A stretch of 64,000 bases of DNA, taken from Streptomyces sp. DH5 (GTDB taxonomy: Bacteria > Actinomycetota > Actinomycetes > Streptomycetales > Streptomycetaceae). Position numbers and translations under genes: made by a program. How positions within the stretch are numbered: position 1 is the stretch's first letter; each line of letters starts with the position of its first letter. The notes under the pieces are model-generated. The model did no database searches. It was given only the letters and a program-made list of their open reading frames with translations, and was not told the origin of the DNA. The stretch spans positions 124,001 through 188,000 of the forward strand of contig NZ_JAHWGP010000006.1 in NCBI RefSeq assembly GCF_020873915.1, given 5' to 3'. Positions 46,787 through 55,116 of this stretch are shown in pieces.

Positions 46787-47626
46787 ATGACCCGACTCAC
46801 GTACGACCGCTACTGCCGGGAGATCGCCCACCAGATCGGGCAGTTGCGCACGGTGGTGACCTCCGGCACCGATCTGTCCCGCACGGTGCCCACCACCCCC
46901 GACTGGTCCCTCGAGGACCTCCTGCGCCATGTCGGCGGCGCCCTGCGCTGGGCGGCGCTGATGGTGCGCACCGGGGCCGAGGACGAGGTCCCCGAGGAGC
47001 GGGTGCCGGGGTTCGGCGGACCGCGGACGTGGGGCGATCCGGGCCCGCTGGACGCGTGGCTGGCGGAGTCCGGCGAGCTGATCGTCGGCGCGCTGCGGGA
47101 CGCCGGTCCGGACGCCGGGGTCTGGAGCTGGGCGGGGATCCCCAACGCCGGGTTCTGGGCCCGCCGCATGACGCACGAGCTGATCGTGCACCGCGCGGAC
47201 GCGGCCCTCGCCGCCGGGCTGCCCTTCGAGGTCGCGCCCGACGCCGCGGCCGACGCGATCGACGAGTGGCTGGAGATCGTGGAGTGGGCGCAGCGGACGC
47301 AGCCGGAGGACGCGGTGCACGAACTGCGTGGTCCCCGCCGCACCCTCCACCTGCACGCCACGGACACCGGGCCGGAAGGGGACGCCGAGGGGAGCGGGAG
47401 GGGGGTCCCCCCGGACGGAGGCTGGGGGAGGCTGATCGAGCTCACCGAGGACGGTGTCTCCTGGCGCCGCGGGCACGAGAGGGAGGCCACGGTCACTCTG
47501 CGCGGCCCGCTCACCTCCGTGCTGCTCGCCTTCTACCGGCGTCTGCCGCTGGACTCGCCGGAGGTGGACGTGCTCGGCGACCGGGAGTTGCTGGAGGCGT
47601 GGCTGAAGCGGGCGACGTTCGGCTGA
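46787..47626 (+). CDS. Maleylpyruvate isomerase-family mycothiol-dependent protein
   Basis: A 279-residue protein with the actinobacterial maleylpyruvate-isomerase N-terminal (DinB-like) domain: 'YCREIAHQIGQLRTVVTSGT', 'TPDWSLEDLLRHVGGALRWA' and 'RRMTHELIVHRADAALAAG', where His residues form the metal site (H...E...H pattern). The C-terminal half is an SCP2-like domain with 'TVTLRGPLTSVLLAFYRRLP'. Many members use mycothiol; the reaction is unknown. A TAGGGT box at 46774-46779 lies 7 nt before the ATG, suggesting a leaderless mRNA. Confidence 0.88.
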   Translation: MTRLTYDRYCREIAHQIGQLRTVVTSGTDLSRTVPTTPDWSLEDLLRHVGGALRWAALMVRTGAEDEVPEERVPGFGGPRTWGDPGPLDAWLAESGELIVGALRDAGPDAGVWSWAGIPNAGFWARRMTHELIVHRADAALAAGLPFEVAPDAAADAIDEWLEIVEWAQRTQPEDAVHELRGPRRTLHLHATDTGPEGDAEGSGRGVPPDGGWGRLIELTEDGVSWRRGHEREATVTLRGPLTSVLLAFYRRLPLDSPEVDVLGDRELLEAWLKRATFG

Positions 47627-47647
47627 GCGCTGCTGCGGCGACGCGAA

Positions 47648-47674
47648 CGGCCCGCCCCGCGAGGGGGCGGGCCG
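47648..47674. terminator. Convergent terminator hairpin
   Basis: CGGCCCGCCCC (47648-47658), loop GCGAG, GGGGCGGGCCG (47664-47674). It lies between the MPI-like gene (+) and the LAETG gene (-), so it probably terminates both. Confidence 0.8.
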
Positions 47675-47693
47675 CCCATGGGCTCGTGGGGCG

Positions 47694-48395
47694 TCAGCGT
47701 TCCCTGTTCGTCCCGCGGCGGCGCATGCCGAAGAAGATGGCCCCACCGCCGACCGCGACCAGAGCGGCCGCGACACCCGCGATCAGACCGGTGTTCGAGC
47801 CGGCGCCGGTCTCGGCGAGGTGGGACTCACCGGCGGGGGACGGCACGTTGCCCGAGGTGTCCGCCGCGGGGGTGCTGCCGCTCTCCGACGCCGACGGGGT
47901 CGGGGTGCCGGGCTCCTCCGCCGGGACGGAGGACGACTGCGACGGGGTGGGCGCGGGCTCCTCGGGAGCGGGCGGCTTCTCGTCGTCCGCGCAGGGCGTC
48001 GCGGGGGTGGTCAGGTTCGGTTCGATGTCCTCGTCGACGTAGGGCGTCGCCTCGACGTGGATGCGGTACTCGGCGTTCGGCTCCCAGTCCTCCTCGAAGG
48101 TGATGGTGATGCCCTCGCGGGAGCCCTTGACCACCTGCTCGCCGATCTTCTGGATGTCGGCGCCGTTGTTCTGCAGGAACACGGTGACGGTCGCGGGGAT
48201 GCCGGCCGGGTCGACGTCGGTGACGGTGATGACACCGTTGTCGCCGACGCATTCGGCCTTGGCCGAGAACTCGTCGATGTCGCACGCCGCCGCGCTGCCG
48301 GCGATGCCGAGCATGAGGGCGGCGGACGCGGAGACGACGCCGAGGGTGCGCACGGAGCGCGTGACGGTGCGGCGGGATAGGGACGGAACTGCCAC
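47694..48395 (-). CDS. LAETG-type sortase-anchored surface protein
   Basis: A 233-residue secreted protein: signal peptide ('[20 protein letters not shown]' with 'AAACD'), a small beta-rich domain (about 38-130) with two Cys, a Thr/Pro/Ser/Glu-rich wall linker (about 135-195), then 'LAETG' followed by a hydrophobic segment and '[10 protein letters not shown]'. LAxTG is the motif used by class E sortases of Streptomyces, as for the long chaplins. No sortase gene is nearby. Function of the exposed domain is unknown. A strong TTGACA/TATAGA promoter drives it. Confidence 0.88.
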   Translation of the reverse strand: MAVPSLSRRTVTRSVRTLGVVSASAALMLGIAGSAAACDIDEFSAKAECVGDNGVITVTDVDPAGIPATVTVFLQNNGADIQKIGEQVVKGSREGITITFEEDWEPNAEYRIHVEATPYVDEDIEPNLTTPATPCADDEKPPAPEEPAPTPSQSSSVPAEEPGTPTPSASESGSTPAADTSGNVPSPAGESHLAETGAGSNTGLIAGVAAALVAVGGGAIFFGMRRRGTNRER

Positions 48396-48475
48396 GTTTG
48401 TCCTTACGGGATGCGCGAATGCGGGGGGCTGAGGGAGTGGTGACGGGGCATCAGCACTCCCATGAGGCTCCCAGG

Positions 48476-48503
48476 TCTATAAGCGGCGCATAAGTAGTGT
48501 CAA
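48476..48503 (-). promoter_or_regulatory. Strong vegetative promoter of the LAETG gene
   Basis: On the minus strand TTGACA (48503-48498), 16-bp spacer, TATAGA (48481-48476). This is the best sigma-HrdB-type promoter in the window. The leader to the ATG at 48395 would be about 75 nt. Confidence 0.75.
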
Positions 48504-48638
48504 CGCATATGCCGATCGCAGGCTCGGGCTTTGCCCACTCATTGACCACCCGGACGTTTCAACGCCTTCGAGTGCCTCCCGCGACACCGGGAAGGGGCCG
48601 TCCGTCCCGCGCCGGCCCCCGCCGGATCGCACTGCCGC

Positions 48639-49046
48639 TCAGCCCTCCAGGGCGGCCGGGTCCATCCACGCGACCTCCCAGGTGTGGCCGTCGAGGTCGT
48701 CGAACGAGCGGCCGTACATGAAGCCGAGGTCCTGCGTCTCGCCCGCCGTCGATCCGCCCGCGGCCAGGGCCTTCTCCACCAGCTCGTCGACCTTCTCGCG
48801 GCTCTCGGCGCTCAGCGCCAGCAGCACCTGGCTGCTCCTGGTGGCGTCCACGATCTCCTTCTTCGTGAACTCCGCGTACTTCGGCCGGGTCAGCAGCATC
48901 GCGATGATCGTGTCGCTGATCACGACCGAGGCGGTGTTCTCGTCGCTGAACTGTGGATTGATCGAGTAGCCGAGCTCGGTGAAGAACTTCTTCGAGGCGT
49001 CGAGGTCGGCGACGGGCAGGTTCACGAAGATCATCTGCTGGTACAT
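48639..49046 (-). CDS. VOC-family (glyoxalase-like) protein
   Basis: A 135-residue protein of the vicinal-oxygen-chelate superfamily: 'MYQQMIFVNLPVADLDASKKFF' at the start, the paired 'LGFMYGRSFDDLDGHTWEV' near the end, and a beta-alpha-beta-beta pattern repeated twice. The metal-binding His/Glu pair is only partly present (His in 'DGHTWEV'), so an active glyoxalase is unlikely; this is the 'PhnB/DinB-like VOC' type found widely with no known substrate. Confidence 0.85.
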   Translation of the reverse strand: MYQQMIFVNLPVADLDASKKFFTELGYSINPQFSDENTASVVISDTIIAMLLTRPKYAEFTKKEIVDATRSSQVLLALSAESREKVDELVEKALAAGGSTAGETQDLGFMYGRSFDDLDGHTWEVAWMDPAALEG

Positions 49047-49188
49047 GGCGGGGCCTCTCCCGTTCGGTTCCGTGGTGTTCGTGGGGTAGACCGGCGTCCC
49101 CCGCGGAACTCATCGCCCGCGGGGGACTTTTCCCGGCCGGTTCACGGCCGGGAACCGGCCGGTCTCCGGAGGGTGTGCCGGGTGTCCC

Positions 49189-50511
49189 TCAACCGGTCAG
49201 CGGCCACGTCGACAGTTCGGCCACGACCAGCGACAGCGGCCCGAACAGGGCGAGCAGGGCTCCCGCGCGGAGCACGGCCGCCCTGCGCAGGGTCACCACG
49301 GGCGCCCCGACGCGGCGGAGCGCGGCGGTGGTGGCGGCGCGGGCCTGCCGGGACTCGACGGCGGCCGTCAGCAGGGTGGCCACCGTGCAGCCGGCCACCA
49401 GCAGCGCCCCGAGCGTTACGAGCGGAGCGGACGAGGTGTCCTCGCGGTCGTGCAGCGCGGCCATGGCGTACGCGGCCGACATCACCGCGCAGACCACGCC
49501 CAGCGGGCGCCCGATGCGCGTGGCCTCCGTCATGAGCACCCGTCCGGCCAGCAGCCGCAGGGCGCCCGGGCGGATCGTCTGCAGCAGCCGGCCGCACAGG
49601 TGGGTGAGGCCGGGGCCGGCGAGGGCGAGCCCGACGCACGCCAGGGCCAGTCCGAGCAGCGCGGCCGGCCGGTCGGCCGGCGAACCGGGGCCCGGACGGC
49701 TGGCGAAGGCCTCCACGGCCAGCCCCACCGCCAGCACCGTGATGCCCCAGGGCAGCCCGGAAGGCACCGTCCGCGGCACGGTGGGCGGGGCGCCGACGGA
49801 CTCGGCGGCGCCCTCGGCGCCCGCGGCGGTCTCCACGGCACCCTCCTGCTCCGGCGCCGTTCCGGCGGTGCGCCGGCCGCGTGCCGACGGTCCGAACCGC
49901 TTGCCGAACCGTCCGTAGGCCCCGAAGGACTCCAGCACCGGCGTGCGCCGGTACGCGCCGAACCGGCCGTAGGTGCGGGTCGCGCGGGGCAGGCCCGCCA
50001 CCGGCTCGCGCGGACGCAGCGCCACCACGACCGCCGCCGACGCGCTCAGCGGCACCAGCGCCAGCAGCGTCAGTGCCGCCGGCAGCGGGAGCGGCCGGCC
50101 GGCCGCGAGGAAGTCCGTCCCGGCGCTGTCGAAGGGCAGGGCGGTGAGGTCGCCGCGCAAGCCGAGGAAGACCAGCAGCGCCAGCGCCGAGCCGAGCAGA
50201 CAGGACGCCGCCGTGGTGGCCGCGGAGATCGCCATCAGCCGGACGGGACCGAGCCCGACCGCCGACAGGCCCGGCCGGGGCCGGGTGCCCGGATCGGTGC
50301 GGGCGACCGCGACCGCGAAGTACACCGTGGCCGCCAGCGGGGCGGCGCACCAGGCCAGCCGGAGGGCCGAGACGGACGGGTCCGGGTGGGCCAGGGCGTG
50401 GCCGAGGGCGCTCAGCAGCAGGAAGCCCGTGCCGGCCGACGCGGCCGCGACCAGGGAACGGCGCAGCTGGACGGCGGGGTGGGCGCCGAGGCTCAGACGG
50501 AGAGCGAGCAC
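49189..50511 (-). CDS. ABC transporter permease, FtsX/MacB-like
   Basis: A 440-residue membrane protein read on the minus strand (GTG at 50511-50509 chosen; it overlaps the ATPase gene by 19 bp). Hydrophobic segments appear at about 20-40, 50-70, 95-118, 143-165, 255-272, 283-303, 330-350, 370-385 and 405-425, with a large hydrophilic insert (about 170-250) that repeats 'YGRFGAY' and 'GAYGRFG'. The end 'TALRRVGAPVVTLRRAAVLRAGAL' is FtsX-like. It is translated right after the ATPase and probably forms an exporter or lipoprotein-type complex with it. Substrate unknown. Confidence 0.75.
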   Translation of the reverse strand: MLALRLSLGAHPAVQLRRSLVAAASAGTGFLLLSALGHALAHPDPSVSALRLAWCAAPLAATVYFAVAVARTDPGTRPRPGLSAVGLGPVRLMAISAATTAASCLLGSALALLVFLGLRGDLTALPFDSAGTDFLAAGRPLPLPAALTLLALVPLSASAAVVVALRPREPVAGLPRATRTYGRFGAYRRTPVLESFGAYGRFGKRFGPSARGRRTAGTAPEQEGAVETAAGAEGAAESVGAPPTVPRTVPSGLPWGITVLAVGLAVEAFASRPGPGSPADRPAALLGLALACVGLALAGPGLTHLCGRLLQTIRPGALRLLAGRVLMTEATRIGRPLGVVCAVMSAAYAMAALHDREDTSSAPLVTLGALLVAGCTVATLLTAAVESRQARAATTAALRRVGAPVVTLRRAAVLRAGALLALFGPLSLVVAELSTWPLTG

Positions 50512-51242
50512 GCCGCCAGGCCTTCCGTCTCGGCCGCGCCGGGGAGCGGCGGCAGGTGGAGGGTGCGCACGCGCCGCCCGTCGAGCAGCGACACGGTGCG
50601 ATCGGCCAGGGCGGCGGTCCCCGCGTCGTGCGTCGCGAGGACGACGGTGATGCCGTGCGAGCGGGCCGCGGTGGTGAGCGTGCGCAGGACGTGCACGCGG
50701 TCGACGCGGTGCAGCGGAGCGGTCGGCTCGTCGGCGAACAGCACCGAGGGCGCCGGGGCGAGGGCGCGGGCGATGCACACCCGCTGCCGCTCCGCGTGCG
50801 TGAGCTCCATGGGGTGCCTGCGGGCCGTGTCCCCGATGTCCAGGCGCTCCAGCCACTCCAGGGCGGCCGTCTTGGCACGGCGCCGGCCGGTGCCGCGCAG
50901 CATCAGGGGCAGGGCGGCGTTCTCCCACACGTTCAGCTCCGCCACGAGCAGCGGGACCGGGTCGATCCAGCCGAAGCGCTCCCGGCGCAGCCGCTCGCGG
51001 GCGGCCGGGCCCATGGTGTGCACGGGCACGCTGTTGAACCAGATCCCGCCGCTCTTCGCGGGCAGCAGGCCGGACAGACAGCGCAGCAGGGTCGTCTTGC
51101 CGCTGCCGCGCGGACCGCCGACCGCGAGGATCTCGCCCTCCCGGACGCCGAGCGAGACGCCGCTCAGGCCGGGCGAGCCGTCGTCGTGCCGGAAGTGCAG
51201 GGCGTGCGCCCAGAGCACGTCGTTGTCCGGTGGGGCCACCAT
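50493..51242 (-). CDS. ABC transporter ATP-binding protein (FtsE/MacB-like, degenerate signature)
   Basis: A 249-residue ATPase starting at the ATG complementary to 51240-51242, six bases after a GAGGTG site. Walker A 'GGPRGSGKTTLLRCLSGLLP', Walker B 'SVLFADEPTAPLHRVD', H-loop 'VLATHDAGTAAL'. The ABC signature, normally LSGGQ, is 'LTHAERQRVCIARALAPAPS', lacking the two Gly. The family reading is still clear. It is coupled to the FtsX-like permease gene. A member of the MacB-type three-part systems without an obvious accessory protein. Confidence 0.82.
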   Translation of the reverse strand: MVAPPDNDVLWAHALHFRHDDGSPGLSGVSLGVREGEILAVGGPRGSGKTTLLRCLSGLLPAKSGGIWFNSVPVHTMGPAARERLRRERFGWIDPVPLLVAELNVWENAALPLMLRGTGRRRAKTAALEWLERLDIGDTARRHPMELTHAERQRVCIARALAPAPSVLFADEPTAPLHRVDRVHVLRTLTTAARSHGITVVLATHDAGTAALADRTVSLLDGRRVRTLHLPPLPGAAETEGLAACSLSV

Positions 51243-51467
51243 GGCGTACACCTCGGTTCGGATCGGAAATGCCGTGCGCGAAGCGGGAATGTCCCCCGTC
51301 CGGGGGAAAGAAGGCGCGGCCGATCGGTCACAGGCACGCTAGGCAGGCCGCGGCGGGAGGCCGGACAGCACGCGGCCCCGGGCCGCCGTTTCTCACTCGA
51401 ACGGGGGCACCGGGGCCGGTGTTGATCATCCTGAAGGAAGATCGGGAACCCGGACGGAGCAATGGTC

Positions 51468-52841
51468 CTACAGCTTGGTCCACGCCTCCGAGAGGGTCGC
51501 GCGCAGGATCTGCTCGATCTCGTCGAAGGTCTCCTGGTCGGAGATCAGCGGCGGGGCGAGCTGGACGACCGGGTCGCCGCGGTCGTCGGCACGGCAGTAC
51601 AGGCCGTTCTCGAAGAGCTTCTTCGACAGGAAGCCGTACAGGACGCGCTCGGTCTCGTCGGCGTCGAAGGACGCCTTGGTGTTCTTGTCCTTGACCAGCT
51701 CGATGCCGTAGAAGAAGCCGTTGCCGCGGACGTCGCCGACGATCGGCAGGTCGTGGAGCTTCTCCAGGGTGGCGCGGAAGGCGCCCTCGTTGTCGAGCAC
51801 GTGCTGGTTGAGGCCCTCGCGCTCGAACAGGTCGAGGTTGGCGATGCCGACCGCCGCGGAGACCGGGTGGCCGCCGAAGGTGTAGCCGTGCAGGAAGGTG
51901 TTGTCGCCCTTGTAGAACGGCTCGGCCAGGCGGTCGGAGACGATGCACGCCCCGATGGGGGAGTAGCCCGAGGTCATGCCCTTGGCGCAGGTGATCATGT
52001 CCGGCACGTAGCCGAACTTGTCGCAGGCGAACGTCGTGCCGAGGCGGCCGAAGGCGCAGATGACCTCGTCGGAGACGAGCAGCACGTCGTACTGGTCGCA
52101 GATCTCGCGGACCCGCTGGAAGTAGCCGGGCGGGGGCGGGAAGCAGCCGCCGGCGTTCTGCACGGGCTCCAGGAAGACGGCCGCGACCGTGTCGGGGCCC
52201 TCGAAGAGGATCTGCTGCTCGATCTGGTCGGCGGCCCAGCGGCCGAACGCCTCCGGGTCGTCACCGTGGATCGGCGCCCGGTAGATGTTGGTGTTGGGCA
52301 CCTTGTGCGCGCCCGGCACCAGCGGCTCGAACGGGGCCTTCAGCGCCGGCAGTCCGGTGATGGACAGGGCGCCCTGGGGGGTGCCGTGGTAGGCCACCGC
52401 GCGCGATATGACCTTGTACTTGGTGGGCTTGCCGACGAGCTTGAAGTACTGCTTGGCGAGCTTCCAGGCGGTCTCCACCGCCTCGCCGCCGCCGGTGGTG
52501 AAGAAGACCTTGTTGAGGTCGCCCGGGGCTTCGTGCGCGAGCCGCTCCGCGAGCTCCACGGCCTTGGGATGGGCGTAGGACCACACGGGGAAGAAGGCCA
52601 GCTCCTGCGCCTGCTTGGAGGCGGTCTCCGCGAGTTCCTGGCGGCCGTGGCCGGCCTGCACCACGAACAGGCCCGCGAGGCCGTCGAGGTAGCGCCTGCC
52701 CCGGTCGTCGTAGATGTGGGTGCCCTCGCCCCGGACGATGGTGGGGACGGGGGAGTTCTCGTACGAGGACATGCGGGTGAAGTGCATCCACAGGTGGTCG
52801 TACGCGGACTTGCTGAGATCCTTGGGGCTGTCGGTGCTCAC
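51468..52841 (-). CDS. Class III (PLP) aminotransferase, polyamine/GABA type
   Basis: A 457-residue fold-type I aminotransferase starting at GTG 52841-52839. Landmarks: 'HIYDDRGRRYLDGLAGLFVV', 'TTGGGEAVETAWKLAKQY', 'EPVQNAGGCFPPPPGYFQ', 'LLVSDEVICAFGRLG' (Asp for the pyridine N) and 'DMITCAKGMTSGYSPIGA' with the PLP-binding Lys. It transfers an amino group from a diamine or omega-amino acid to pyruvate or 2-oxoglutarate. Its partners here, an Lrp regulator and an aldehyde dehydrogenase, point to putrescine-type polyamine use, as described for the S. coelicolor region. Confidence 0.9.
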   Translation of the reverse strand: MSTDSPKDLSKSAYDHLWMHFTRMSSYENSPVPTIVRGEGTHIYDDRGRRYLDGLAGLFVVQAGHGRQELAETASKQAQELAFFPVWSYAHPKAVELAERLAHEAPGDLNKVFFTTGGGEAVETAWKLAKQYFKLVGKPTKYKVISRAVAYHGTPQGALSITGLPALKAPFEPLVPGAHKVPNTNIYRAPIHGDDPEAFGRWAADQIEQQILFEGPDTVAAVFLEPVQNAGGCFPPPPGYFQRVREICDQYDVLLVSDEVICAFGRLGTTFACDKFGYVPDMITCAKGMTSGYSPIGACIVSDRLAEPFYKGDNTFLHGYTFGGHPVSAAVGIANLDLFEREGLNQHVLDNEGAFRATLEKLHDLPIVGDVRGNGFFYGIELVKDKNTKASFDADETERVLYGFLSKKLFENGLYCRADDRGDPVVQLAPPLISDQETFDEIEQILRATLSEAWTKL

Positions 52842-52843
52842 GG

Positions 52844-53362
52844 TTATCGGGTTCCCCACATGTAGGTCTGCTTCTTGAGCTTGAGGTAGACGAAACTCTC
52901 GGTGGAGCGCACTCCGGGGACGGCGCGGATGCGCCGGTTGATGACCTCCAGGAGGTGGTCGTCGTCCTCGCAGACGATCTCGACCATGAGGTCGAAGGAG
53001 CCCGCGGTCATCACCACGTACTCGCACTCGTCCATGGCGGTCAGCGCGTCGGCCACGGACTCCACGTCGCCCTCGACGTTGACCCCGACCATCGCCTGCC
53101 GGCGGAAGCCCACGGTGAGCGGGTCCGTGACGGCGACGATCTGCATCACGCCCTGGTCGAGCAGTTTCTGGACGCGCTGGCGCACGGCCGCCTCCGACAG
53201 ACCCACGGCTTTGCCGATGGCGGCGTACGGCCGGCGGCCGTCCTCCTGGAGCTGCTCGATGATGGCGAGGGAGACGGCGTCCAACTGGGGACCTCCGCCG
53301 TTCTTGGACTCGCGGGAGTCCTTCGGGTCTGCGCTTCGACTGGCCACGGGGTCACTGTGCAC
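52844..53362 (-). CDS. Lrp/AsnC-family transcriptional regulator
   Basis: A 172-residue Lrp-type regulator starting at GTG 53362-53360, 2 bp upstream of the aminotransferase start in transcription order. N-terminal helix-turn-helix 'LDAVSLAIIEQLQEDGRRPY' and 'GKAVGLSEAAVRQRVQKLLD', then the RAM ligand domain with 'VIGVNVEG'-type strand (here 'AMVGVNVEGDVESVADAL') and 'GSFDLMVEIVCED'. It is divergent from the dehydrogenase gene at 53569 and probably controls both directions in response to an amine or amino acid. Confidence 0.92.
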   Translation of the reverse strand: MHSDPVASRSADPKDSRESKNGGGPQLDAVSLAIIEQLQEDGRRPYAAIGKAVGLSEAAVRQRVQKLLDQGVMQIVAVTDPLTVGFRRQAMVGVNVEGDVESVADALTAMDECEYVVMTAGSFDLMVEIVCEDDDHLLEVINRRIRAVPGVRSTESFVYLKLKKQTYMWGTR

Positions 53363-53457
53363 GACGTATCGACAGTTCTGCAAGGCTCGATCGATGAAAT
53401 TCGTTGTCTGTGCGGCTCGGTCGTGCGGATTTCGCAGGTGCGGGGCGGGTGGGGGTG

Positions 53458-53485
53458 TTGAAATGGACAGCCGTCGGTTTAGGGT
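53458..53485 (+). promoter_or_regulatory. Promoter of the aminobutyraldehyde dehydrogenase gene
   Basis: TTGAAA (53458-53463), 16-bp spacer, TAGGGT (53480-53485). The leader would be about 75 nt and contains two GACATC repeats (53502-53507 and 53510-53515). It lies in the divergent region of the Lrp-type regulator. Confidence 0.6.
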
Positions 53486-53568
53486 GGGTGTCTCAGAGGG
53501 TGGACATCCAGACATCTCATCCCTGTACACCTCGGAAACACCCACAAGGAACACCAGGAGGGCCTGCA

Positions 53569-55008
53569 GTGAGCACCGAGCTGCGTCGTCTGCGCAACTA
53601 CATCGGCGGGGAGTTCCGGGACGCCGCCGACGGCCGGACCACCGAGGTGGTCAACCCCGCGACGGGCGAGGCGTACGCGACCGCTGCGCTGTCCGGGCAG
53701 GCGGATGTGGACGCCGCGATGGCGGCCGCCGCCGAGGCGTTCCCCGGCTGGCGCGACACCACCCCGGCCGAACGCCAGAAGGCCCTGCTGAAGATCGCGG
53801 ACGCCGTCGAGGAGCGGGCCGAGGAACTCATCGCGGCCGAGGTGGAGAACACGGGCAAGCCCGTCGGGCTGACCCGCACCGAGGAGATCCCGCCGATGGT
53901 GGACCAGATCCGCTTCTTCGCGGGCGCGGCGCGGATGCTCGAGGGCCGCTCGGCCGGCGAGTACATGGAGGGCCTGACCTCGATCGTGCGCCGCGAGCCG
54001 GTCGGCGTCTGCGCGCAGGTCGCGCCGTGGAACTACCCGATGATGATGGCCGTGTGGAAGTTCGCCCCGGCGATCGCCGCGGGCAACACGGTCGTGCTGA
54101 AGCCCTCGGACACCACTCCCGCCTCCACGGTCCTGCTCGCCGAGATCCTCGGCTCGATCCTGCCCAAGGGCGTCTTCAACGTCATCTGCGGCGACCGCGA
54201 CACCGGCCGCCTGATGGTGGAGCACCCGACTCCGGCGATGGCCTCCATCACCGGCTCGGTGCGCGCCGGCATGTCGGTCGCCGAGTCCGCCTCCAAGGAC
54301 CTCAAGCGGGTCCACCTGGAGCTGGGCGGCAAGGCCCCGGTCGTCGTCTTCGAGGACACCGACATCGCGGGCGCCGTCGGGGGCATCTCGGAGGCGGGCT
54401 TCTTCAACGCCGGCCAGGACTGCACGGCCGCCACGCGTGTGCTCGTCCACGAGTCCATCCACGACGAGTTCGTCTCCGCGCTCGCCAAGGCCGCCGCCGA
54501 GACCAGGACCGGCATGCCGGACGACGAGGGCGTGCTGTTCGGCCCCCTCAACAACGCCAGCCAGCTCGCTCAGGTGGAGGGCTTCATCGAGCGGCTGCCC
54601 GCGCACGCGCGCGTGGAGGCCGGCGGCAAGCGCGTCGGCGACAAGGGGTACTTCTACGCGCCGACCGTCGTCTCCGGCCTGAACCAGGACGACGAGATCG
54701 TCCAGAAGGAGGTCTTCGGCCCGGTCATCACCGTCCAGCGCTTCACCGACGAGGACCAGGCCGTCGAGTACGCCAACGGCGTCGAGTACGCGCTGGCCTC
54801 CTCGGTGTGGACCAAGGACCACTCCCGCGCGATGCGCATGTCCAAGAAGCTCGACTTCGGCTGCGTGTGGATCAACACCCACATCCCGCTGGTCGCGGAG
54901 ATGCCGCACGGCGGCTTCAAGAAGTCCGGCTACGGCAAGGACCTCTCGGCGTACGGCTTCGACGACTACACGCGCATCAAGCACGTGATGACGTCCCTGG
55001 ACGCGTAG
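53569..55008 (+). CDS. Gamma-aminobutyraldehyde dehydrogenase
   Basis: A 479-residue NAD-dependent aldehyde dehydrogenase from GTG 53569 after AGGAGG. Catalytic features: 'APWNYPMMMAVWKFAPAIAA' (nicotinamide fold), 'VHLELGGKAPVVVFED' (general-base Glu) and 'GQDCTAATR' with the nucleophilic Cys. The Trp/Pro-rich binding region and context with the aminotransferase indicate oxidation of aminoaldehydes to amino acids such as GABA. A terminator follows at 55024. Confidence 0.92.
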   Translation: MSTELRRLRNYIGGEFRDAADGRTTEVVNPATGEAYATAALSGQADVDAAMAAAAEAFPGWRDTTPAERQKALLKIADAVEERAEELIAAEVENTGKPVGLTRTEEIPPMVDQIRFFAGAARMLEGRSAGEYMEGLTSIVRREPVGVCAQVAPWNYPMMMAVWKFAPAIAAGNTVVLKPSDTTPASTVLLAEILGSILPKGVFNVICGDRDTGRLMVEHPTPAMASITGSVRAGMSVAESASKDLKRVHLELGGKAPVVVFEDTDIAGAVGGISEAGFFNAGQDCTAATRVLVHESIHDEFVSALAKAAAETRTGMPDDEGVLFGPLNNASQLAQVEGFIERLPAHARVEAGGKRVGDKGYFYAPTVVSGLNQDDEIVQKEVFGPVITVQRFTDEDQAVEYANGVEYALASSVWTKDHSRAMRMSKKLDFGCVWINTHIPLVAEMPHGGFKKSGYGKDLSAYGFDDYTRIKHVMTSLDA

Positions 55009-55023
55009 GCGCCCGCGGACGGC

Positions 55024-55060
55024 AGCCCCGCGCCCCCTGGGGGGGTGCGGGGCTTTCTCG
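55024..55060 (+). terminator. Terminator after the aminobutyraldehyde dehydrogenase
   Basis: AGCCCCGC (55024-55031) pairs with GCGGGGCT (55047-55054) around a 15-nt loop, followed by TTCTCGTT. A good rho-independent terminator. Confidence 0.8.
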
Positions 55061-55083
55061 TTCCGGACGGCCCGGGGTGGTTT

Positions 55084-55110
55084 TTGAACATGTTCAATTA
55101 GGCGTACGCT
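55084..55110 (+). promoter_or_regulatory. TTGAACATGTTCAA operator over the promoter of a membrane-protein gene
   Basis: The perfect 14-bp palindrome TTGAACATGTTCAA is at 55084-55097; its first six bases serve as -35 (TTGAAC), and TACGCT at 55105-55110 is a -10 box 15 bp later and 6 nt before the ATG at 55117. A palindrome covering a -35 box is a typical TetR-type repressor site. The message would be leaderless. Confidence 0.65.
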
Positions 55111-55116
55111 GTCGCC

